Source of the DNA: Kribbella sp. VKM Ac-2569
GTDB lineage: Bacteria > Actinomycetota > Actinomycetes > Propionibacteriales > Kribbellaceae
Length of the DNA stretch: 64,000 nt
Assembly: GCF_004216905.1 (NCBI RefSeq)
Contig: NZ_SGXJ01000001.1
Span: 2,108,001 to 2,172,000 of the forward strand
Direction of reading: 5' to 3'
Shown: piece after piece, positions 58,834 to 64,000 of the stretch
Layout: every line of letters begins with the position of its first letter
How positions within the stretch are numbered: position 1 is the stretch's first letter
Notes under the pieces: generated by a model
Told to the model about the DNA's origin: nothing
What the model saw: only the letters and a program-made list of their open reading frames with translations
Databases searched by the model: none
Position numbers and translations under genes: made by a program

Positions 58834-59123
58834 AGCCCGCACAACTGGCAATGGCCTACCAGGCCTGCGAGGTCGCGGACCTGGCCGCCACGATGGTCGA
58901 CGTGGACGATCCGGTCGACGCCGCGGCACAGGCGGCCAGGGTCCTCGCGGCAGCTCGGCAACTGGTTGCCGCCGCCGGCCGACTCGCGTCCAACGACGTA
59001 CCGGTGGATCCGCTGCAACGCTTCGCCTACGACCATCCCGAAGAGGCCACCGAGGACATCGCCGACTGGTCCCGCCACCGAGCCGCACCGACTTGCCGAT
59101 CCTGCTCACCGCGGCGCATTTGA
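58830..59123 (+). CDS. small protein of unknown function
   Basis: A 97-residue protein whose ATG overlaps the exporter stop (ATGA). The first ~75 residues are an alpha-helical, Ala/Asp-rich domain (LAMAYQACEVADLAATMVDV; VLAAARQLVAAAGRLASNDV). The end is Arg/Cys-rich (RAAPTCRSCSPRRI) and may be less reliable. Translational coupling supports it as real. I do not recognise it. Confidence 0.55.
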   Translation: MKPAQLAMAYQACEVADLAATMVDVDDPVDAAAQAARVLAAARQLVAAAGRLASNDVPVDPLQRFAYDHPEEATEDIADWSRHRAAPTCRSCSPRRI

Positions 59124-59197
59124 TGGGTTGGCGTCCCAGATGCAGGGTTGACGACCGGTATCCCGGGCGCTAACCCTGCATCTCGGACGTCTACCCA
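59124..59197. terminator. 26-base inverted repeat after the exporter operon
   Basis: 59124-59149 and 59172-59197 pair at 23 of 26 positions around a 22-base loop; the inner 12 bases (AGATGCAGGGTT) pair perfectly. It starts at the stop of the small gene and lies before the convergent DUF1232 gene. Bases 59198-59255 beyond it show nothing I can name. Confidence 0.65.
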
Positions 59198-59255
59198 CCA
59201 AAGGTTGCCTCCCCGCCGAAGGCACGACATGACCGGCGGACGCGGCGGGCGATGG

Positions 59256-59750
59256 CTAGGGGTTGGTACGACGGCCGCGGGGTGGCTCGTGGTGCGGCAG
59301 TTGCTCGCGCTCGCGGCGCAGGTACAGGCCGGCCGCGGTCGACACGCTCGTGAGCAGCCAGACCCCGACGCCCGCATCGTCGGTGACACCAATGACCGGC
59401 AGCAGATCCGGGAGGATGTCGATCGGCGAGATCAGGTAGACGACCGCCAGCAGCCAGAGGAACGTCCGGCTCTTCGGAAGGTCGGCGTACGTGCCCCGAC
59501 GTACGTCGCGGAGCAGCCGCGGCAGCGCCTGTGCGCGCTCGATCACGTTCCCGACCGGCACCGGCTCGCCGTTGGCGATCTTCCGCCGCCGGACCGCCCG
59601 TCGGCGCACCACACCCAGTGCCCCGACCCCGGCACCGATCACGAGCAGCCCGATCGCGACCGCAACTGCAGGCAAACCGACAACGTCATCGTCCCGGACC
59701 AGCAACGTCAGCAGCCCGATCAGCCCGAGCAACCCACCGAAGTACACCAT
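59256..59750 (-). CDS. DUF1232 (YkvA-like) membrane protein
   Basis: A 164-residue protein with two N-terminal helices (GGLLGLIGLLTLLV; VAIGLLVIGAGVGALGVV), a basic stretch RRRAVRRRK, and the DUF1232 signature FLWLLAVVYLISPIDILPDL followed by LPVIGVTDDAGVGVWL. The family's role is unknown. The ATG follows TACAGT by exactly 6 bases, the leaderless pattern seen elsewhere here. It is not part of the polyol operon that ends 67 bases upstream. Confidence 0.85.
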   Translation of the reverse strand: MVYFGGLLGLIGLLTLLVRDDDVVGLPAVAVAIGLLVIGAGVGALGVVRRRAVRRRKIANGEPVPVGNVIERAQALPRLLRDVRRGTYADLPKSRTFLWLLAVVYLISPIDILPDLLPVIGVTDDAGVGVWLLTSVSTAAGLYLRREREQLPHHEPPRGRRTNP

Positions 59751-59817
59751 CTATCCACTGTAGAGCGCGGTTCAGCCGACCGAACTCAACGCAGCGATGC
59801 GGCCGGGGCTTGCTCGT

Positions 59818-61236
59818 CTACTGGTTGTAGGGGGCGGCGAGGAGGGGGCGGGTGTTGGTGAGGACCTGTTTGTAGTTGGCGCGGATGGTGGTGGCGTCGA
59901 CGGTGATGGCCGGCTGGGGTTTGCCGACCGGGATCTGCCAGGTCGGCGGGGTCGCCGCGCCGGACAGGGCCCAGGCGGCTTGGCGGGCGGCGCCCAGAGC
60001 GACGTACTCGGCCGGCTCGGGGAGGACGACCTCGGCACCGAGGAGGGCTGGAGCGAGAGCCTGTACGGCGCGGGAGCGGGCGCCACCGCCGAGGAGCAGG
60101 ACGCGGTGGACCGGCAGGCCCTGGTCGCGGAGCGCGTCGACGGCGTCGGCGAGACCGCAGAGCAGGCCCTCGACTGCGGCGCGGGCCATCGTCGCGGGCT
60201 GCATGGTCGCGCGGGTCAGGCCATAGATCAGGCCGGTCGAGTGCGGGAGGTCCGGCGTACGTTCGCCGTCCAGGAACGGGAGCAGGACCAGGCCGTCGCT
60301 GCCCGGCGAGGTGAGCGCGGCCTCGTCGAACGCGGACAGTTCCACGCCGAGCATCTGCGCGGTCGCGGACATCACGCGGGCCGCGTTCAGCGTGCACACG
60401 AGCGGCAGGTACTCGCCGGTGGCGTCTGCGAAGGCGGCGACCAAGCCGGTTGCGTCCTTGGTCGGGTGCGTGGATCGTGCGAACGCCGTACCGCTCGTGC
60501 CGAGGGAGACGGCGACGTCGCCGGGCTGCAGGTCGAGACCGAGCGCGGCGGCCGCGTTGTCACCGGTGCCCGCCGCGATCGCCGCGCCGAAGGCCGTCTG
60601 CCCGACGATCTCCGCGGGTCCCGCAACACGCGGCAGCGCAAGCTGACGACCGAAGGCTAGTTCGACCAGATCGGTCCGGTAGCTGTTCGTCGTCGGCGAC
60701 CACCAGCCGGTCCCGGAGGCATCTCCCCGGTCGGTCGTGATCTGCGAGATCCCCTGCCGATCGGCGGCCAGCCGGTGCGTCATCCAGTCGTGCGGCAGTA
60801 CGACGGCAGCCGCCCGCTGCGCCGCCTCTTTGTCGCGTACCCAGCGGAGCTTCGTGACGGTGAAGGACGGTACGGGGACAGAGCCCACTGCCTCGGCCCA
60901 GGCTTCCGGTCCGCCCAGCTCCGCGATCAGGTCGGTGGTGGCGTCGGCGGAGCTGGTGTCGTTCCACAGAACCGCCGGGTGGACGACCTCACCAGAGTCG
61001 TCCAGCAAGACCATCCCGTGCTGCTGGCCGCCGATCGCGACCGCCTCGACGCCGTCGAGCAGCCCGTCGGAGGCGATCTGCCACGCCTGCCACCACGCCT
61101 CCGGGTCGACCTGCGTCCCGTCCGGGTGCGGTGCCCGGCCTTCCCGCAGTACCGCTCCGGTCTCCGCGTCGCACACGACCACCTTGGTCGCCTGGGTGGA
61201 GCAGTCCACCCCGGCAACCAGCCTCAGCTCAGTCAT
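59818..61236 (-). CDS. xylB: xylulokinase
   Basis: The 472-residue protein is an FGGY-family sugar kinase: VAGVDCSTQATKVVVCDAET at the start (phosphate 1), AIGGQQHGMVLLDDSGEVV with the substrate-contact QQHG typical of xylulokinases, ITTDRGDASGTGWW, VSLGTSGTAFAR (phosphate 2) and LLLGGGARSRAVQALAPALL (adenosine). It makes xylulose-5-phosphate from the D-xylulose that polyol dehydrogenase would form from D-arabitol. It is last in the polyol operon, 10 bases after the dehydrogenase gene. Confidence 0.92.
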   Translation of the reverse strand: MTELRLVAGVDCSTQATKVVVCDAETGAVLREGRAPHPDGTQVDPEAWWQAWQIASDGLLDGVEAVAIGGQQHGMVLLDDSGEVVHPAVLWNDTSSADATTDLIAELGGPEAWAEAVGSVPVPSFTVTKLRWVRDKEAAQRAAAVVLPHDWMTHRLAADRQGISQITTDRGDASGTGWWSPTTNSYRTDLVELAFGRQLALPRVAGPAEIVGQTAFGAAIAAGTGDNAAAALGLDLQPGDVAVSLGTSGTAFARSTHPTKDATGLVAAFADATGEYLPLVCTLNAARVMSATAQMLGVELSAFDEAALTSPGSDGLVLLPFLDGERTPDLPHSTGLIYGLTRATMQPATMARAAVEGLLCGLADAVDALRDQGLPVHRVLLLGGGARSRAVQALAPALLGAEVVLPEPAEYVALGAARQAAWALSGAATPPTWQIPVGKPQPAITVDATTIRANYKQVLTNTRPLLAAPYNQ

Positions 61237-61246
61237 GACCCCAACA

Positions 61247-62713
61247 CTAGAGGGCTTCGAGCGTGGCGCGCGCGCCGATCTCGTGGAGCGACTGCAGGGC
61301 GGCCTTGTACGGCGTGACGAAGCGCTCGTCCGACGCCAGGTCCCCGAACAGATCCGGATCCGAGATGAACACCAGCGGGTCCTCGCGGTTGTGCTGGGCC
61401 CGCTCGACGAGCTTGTCGCGCAACCTGTCGACGACCTCGATCGGCTGCCCCTGCTCGTCGACGCCCTCGGCGTACCGCGCCCAGGACGCGACCACGAGCA
61501 CCGAGCGCTTGATCTCCCGCCCGGCCGCGAGTTGCTCGCGCACCACGGGCAGCAACCACTTCGGGATCCGGTCCGAGCTCTCCGCGCACAGCCGCGCCAG
61601 CGTGTCCCGTACTTCGGGATTCGCGAACCGTTCGATCAGTTGGTGCTTGTAGCGGTCCAGATCGACCCCGGGCACCGGCGGCAACGTCGGCGTACCTTCG
61701 TGGTCCATGTAGCCGAGCAGGAAGTCGACGTACAGCTTGTCCTGGCAGACCTCGTGCGCGTACCGGTACCCGTCCAGGTACCCGAGGTAGCACAACGCCT
61801 GATGCGAAGCGTTCAGCAGCCGCAGCTTCATGAACTCGTACGGCTCGACGTCCTCGACGATCTGGACCCCGACCTCCTCGTACGGCGGGCGCTCGCCACC
61901 GAAGTCGTCCTCGAGCACCCACTGCGTGAACGGCTCGCACACCACCGGCCAGCCGTCCTCGACCCCGAACCGCTCGGCCAGCGCCTCCCGGTCCGCATCC
62001 GCGGTCACCGGCGTGATCCGGTCGACCATGCAGTTCGGGAACCGCACCTCGTTCTCCAGGAACTCCGCCGTCGATGGGTCCTTGAGCCGCGCGAACGACG
62101 CCAGCATCTTGCGCGCGACGTGCCCGTTGCCCGGGATGTTGTCGCACGACATCACCGTGAACGGCGGTACGCCGGCCTCGCGCCGCCGGCGCAGCGCCTC
62201 GACGATGAACCCGAACGCGCTCCCGGGCGTCGCGCCCGGTTCGAGGTCCGCGGCCAGCGCCGGATCCGAGGCGTCGAGCTCCCCCGTCACCTGGTTCACG
62301 TGGTAGCCGCCCTCGGTGATCGTCAGCGAGACGATCCGCGTCGCCGGGTCGACCATCCGGTCCAGGACCGCGGACGGGTCGTCCGGCGCGAACAGGTAGT
62401 CGACGATCGACCCGATCACCCGCGGCTCGAGCGTCCCGTCCGGGTACTTGATCACCAGCGTGTACAACGTGTCCTGGGCGGCCATGACCTCGGCCATCCG
62501 CCAGTCCTGCGGGAGCACGCCGACGCCGACGATCCCCCAGTCGAGCGCCTTCCCGTCGTTCATCAACCGGTCCAGATACATCGCCTGGTGCGCCCGGTGG
62601 AACCCGCCGACGCCGAAGTGCACGATCCCCGGCGTCACCGCCGTACGGTCGTACGACGGGACGGCGACCTCGTTGCCGAGCGCACCCAACGACGCGGTGT
62701 TCAGTGCCGTCAC
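61247..62713 (-). CDS. mannitol/arabitol 2-dehydrogenase (long-chain polyol dehydrogenase)
   Basis: A 488-residue NAD-dependent polyol dehydrogenase of the mannitol dehydrogenase family. The N-terminal nucleotide site is IVHFGVGGFHRAHQAMYLDR. The catalytic Lys, Asn and His are in MKLRLLNASHQALCYLGY. There is no zinc site, as expected. It oxidises mannitol to fructose or D-arabitol to D-xylulose; the xylulokinase encoded next points to arabitol, or to both. The GTG start overlaps the permease stop as GTGA, which settles the start inside a much longer open frame. Confidence 0.92.
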   Translation of the reverse strand: MTALNTASLGALGNEVAVPSYDRTAVTPGIVHFGVGGFHRAHQAMYLDRLMNDGKALDWGIVGVGVLPQDWRMAEVMAAQDTLYTLVIKYPDGTLEPRVIGSIVDYLFAPDDPSAVLDRMVDPATRIVSLTITEGGYHVNQVTGELDASDPALAADLEPGATPGSAFGFIVEALRRRREAGVPPFTVMSCDNIPGNGHVARKMLASFARLKDPSTAEFLENEVRFPNCMVDRITPVTADADREALAERFGVEDGWPVVCEPFTQWVLEDDFGGERPPYEEVGVQIVEDVEPYEFMKLRLLNASHQALCYLGYLDGYRYAHEVCQDKLYVDFLLGYMDHEGTPTLPPVPGVDLDRYKHQLIERFANPEVRDTLARLCAESSDRIPKWLLPVVREQLAAGREIKRSVLVVASWARYAEGVDEQGQPIEVVDRLRDKLVERAQHNREDPLVFISDPDLFGDLASDERFVTPYKAALQSLHEIGARATLEAL

Positions 62714-63555
62714 TTGACCGCCCCCAGCGACAGGCCCTGGACGAGCTTGTCCTGGGCCGCGAACCCGGCGATCAGCACCGGCAACGACACCACGATGGAC
62801 GCGGCACAGACTTTGGCGAGGAACAATCCTTGACTGGTCACGAACCCAGTCAAGAACACCGGAGCCGTCTGCGCCACCGTGCCGGTCAGCACCCGGGCGA
62901 ACAGCAGCTCGTTCCAGCTGAAGATGAAGCAGATCAGCGCGGCCGACGCGATCCCGGGGGTGACGATGGGCGCCACCACCGAGCGGAGCGTGCGGACCAG
63001 GTTCGCCCCGTCGACCGAGGCCGCCTCGAGGATCTCCACCGGCACCTCGGACAGGAAGCTGCGCAGCATCCAGACCGCGATCGGCAGGTTCATCGACGTG
63101 TACAGGATGATCAGCAGCCAGATGTTGTCCAGCATCCCGACCGACTGCGCGAACAGGTAGATCGGCAGCAGGCCGGCCACGACCGGCAGCATCTTGGTGG
63201 ACAGGAAGAAGAACAGCACGTCCGTCCACTTCTTCACCGGCCGGATCGACAGCGCGTACGCCGCCGGGAACGCGAGCAGGATGACCAGCACCGTGGACAG
63301 GATGCTCGCGGTCAGCGAGTTCGCGATCGAGGGCCACGGGCCCGTGTCGAAGAAGGACTTGTACCCGTCCAGCGTCAGCGGCGCGCCCAGGTCGGGCGGG
63401 TTCTTCGCCGCGTCCTCCTCGGTGTGGAACGAGGTCAGCAGCATCCACAGCACCGGCAGCACGAACAGGATCCCGACGATCCACGCCAGCCCGCCCAGGA
63501 CGAACCCGCCGCCACGGCTCTTCTTCCCCGTCACAATCGTGACCTGGCCGCTCAT
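62710..63555 (-). CDS. ABC transporter permease for polyols/sugars (MalG/SmoG type)
   Basis: A 281-residue permease with six membrane helices. It has the EAA loop EILEAASVDGANLVRTLRSV that docks on the ATPase, and IFSWNELLFARVLTG near the C-terminus, typical of MalG-type subunits. Together with the preceding permease, and a binding protein and ATPase outside the window or elsewhere, it would import the polyol oxidised by the next gene. The ATG at 63555 overlaps the upstream stop as ATGA. Confidence 0.92.
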   Translation of the reverse strand: MSGQVTIVTGKKSRGGGFVLGGLAWIVGILFVLPVLWMLLTSFHTEEDAAKNPPDLGAPLTLDGYKSFFDTGPWPSIANSLTASILSTVLVILLAFPAAYALSIRPVKKWTDVLFFFLSTKMLPVVAGLLPIYLFAQSVGMLDNIWLLIILYTSMNLPIAVWMLRSFLSEVPVEILEAASVDGANLVRTLRSVVAPIVTPGIASAALICFIFSWNELLFARVLTGTVAQTAPVFLTGFVTSQGLFLAKVCAASIVVSLPVLIAGFAAQDKLVQGLSLGAVK

Positions 63556-64000
63556 CGTCCGGTCTCCTCTCGGAACAGCGTGGACACCGAGCGCAGCGCG
63601 AAGGTGGCGATGGCGATCGTGCCGATCACCACGATCACACCGGCCGCGGACGCCCGGCCGTAGTCGTGCGCGGTGTAGAAGGTCTGGTAGATCGTGTACG
63701 GGAGGTTCGCCGTACCGAGGCCGCCGGACGTGATCGTGAAGACCGCGTCGAAGTTCTGTACGACGTAGATCGACCCGAGCAGCGCGGACAGTTCCAGGTA
63801 CTGGCGCAGGTGCGGGAGCGTCATGTACCGGAAGATCTCCCACTGGTTCGCGCCGTCGATCCCGGCCGCCTCGATGACGTCCAGCGGACGGCTCTGCAGG
63901 CCGGCCAGCAGGATCAGCATCATGAACGGCGTCCACTGCCAGACGAGCGCGAAGATGATCGACCAGAGCGGCTGGTTGCTGATCCAGTCCGGCTGCGGCG
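63552..64000 (-). CDS. ABC transporter permease for polyols/sugars (MalF/SmoF type), partial
   Basis: Only the C-terminal 148 codons are visible; the frame is open to the right edge. It shows IISNQ-type membrane segments (LWSIIFALVWQWTPFMMLIL), the EAA loop DVIEAAGIDGANQWEIFRYM and a final helix (AGVIVVIGTIAIATFALRSV). It pairs with the MalG-type permease that overlaps its stop by 4 bases. The operon promoter, the substrate-binding protein gene and any regulator are probably to the right of the window. Confidence 0.9.
   Translation of the reverse strand, partial: PQPDWISNQPLWSIIFALVWQWTPFMMLILLAGLQSRPLDVIEAAGIDGANQWEIFRYMTLPHLRQYLELSALLGSIYVVQNFDAVFTITSGGLGTANLPYTIYQTFYTAHDYGRASAAGVIVVIGTIAIATFALRSVSTLFREETGR

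Noticed and set aside
60737..62833. 698-codon + strand open frame
   Set aside because: Antisense to xylB and polyol dehydrogenase genes with full family motifs.
1..64000. Prophage, transposon, biosynthetic gene cluster or CRISPR system
   Set aside because: No transposase, integrase, phage structural, PKS/NRPS or cas motifs, no att-like repeats, and composition looks uniform.

Overview
The window is gene-dense, very GC-rich DNA (roughly 70% by eye) with frequent GTG starts, 1- and 4-base gene overlaps, many leaderless promoters, mycothiol-type enzymes, Zur- and GlnR-type operators and an AccA-type biotin protein. It comes from a soil actinomycete. The gene set (deoC beside two aldehyde dehydrogenase genes, tandem SMP-30 genes, GH76, polyol uptake) fits a Kribbella or Nocardioides relative, but that placement is inference. 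I see no rRNA, tRNA, CRISPR array, insertion sequence or prophage. No gene-free gap exceeds about 260 bases.

Layout. 1-4.4 kb: an XRE regulator cut by the window edge; a zinc-starvation CobW/Mrf-like protein under a near-perfect Zur operator; a DinB-fold enzyme; an HpaI aldolase; a broken aminoglycoside-phosphotransferase-type gene. 4.4-7.6 kb: acyl-CoA carboxylase beta subunit and acyl-CoA dehydrogenase, divergent from a MerR regulator (LiuR-like). 7.7-17.8 kb: one seven-gene nitrate assimilation operon, narK-nasA-(nasB::nirB fusion)-nirD-nnaR-sirohydrochlorin chelatase-Cys-rich protein. Every junction overlaps by 4 or 11 bases, and a GlnR-type box lies upstream. The operon imports nitrate, reduces it to nitrite and ammonium, makes siroheme for NirB and carries its own regulator.

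17.8-31 kb: MMPL transporter, YdeI-like protein, large LuxR/STAND regulator divergent from an Nramp transporter, nucleotidyltransferase, two SMP-30 lactonases divergent from an Lrp regulator, biotin-dependent carboxylase alpha subunit, VOC protein, SMI1/KNR4 protein. 31-39 kb is an envelope and secretion stretch: anchored cyclophilin, GH76 mannanase with paired operator-like sites, SpoIID protein, PGRP amidase, Gly/Asp-rich membrane protein and two tandem secreted paralogues of unknown function. 39-45.9 kb: LpdA-like flavoprotein, gamma-glutamylcyclotransferase-like protein, phosphohexomutase, zinc metallopeptidase, Tat-exported esterase, PH-like membrane protein.

45.9-50.2 kb: deoC, aldehyde dehydrogenase, a half-length aldehyde dehydrogenase homologue and an S66 peptidase. 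50.2-55.3 kb: secreted protein, membrane Ser/Thr kinase divergent from an ECF sigma factor, aminopeptidase N. 55.3-59.8 kb: FAD monooxygenase and TetR regulator around twin operators, LysR regulator divergent from a TauE/SafE exporter, DUF1232 protein. 59.8-64 kb: polyol catabolic operon (two ABC permeases, polyol dehydrogenase, xylulokinase) that continues beyond the right edge.

The most unusual items are the in-frame nasB::nirB fusion that keeps a strong internal ribosome site; the inverted operator-like 12-mers around the GH76 promoter, spelled with rare codons inside two genes; the mosaic secreted paralogues; the half-length aldehyde dehydrogenase; the anti-sigma-free kinase/ECF pair; and the Zur-controlled leaderless Mrf-like gene. 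Comparisons to named proteins are from memory of the families; no database search was run.
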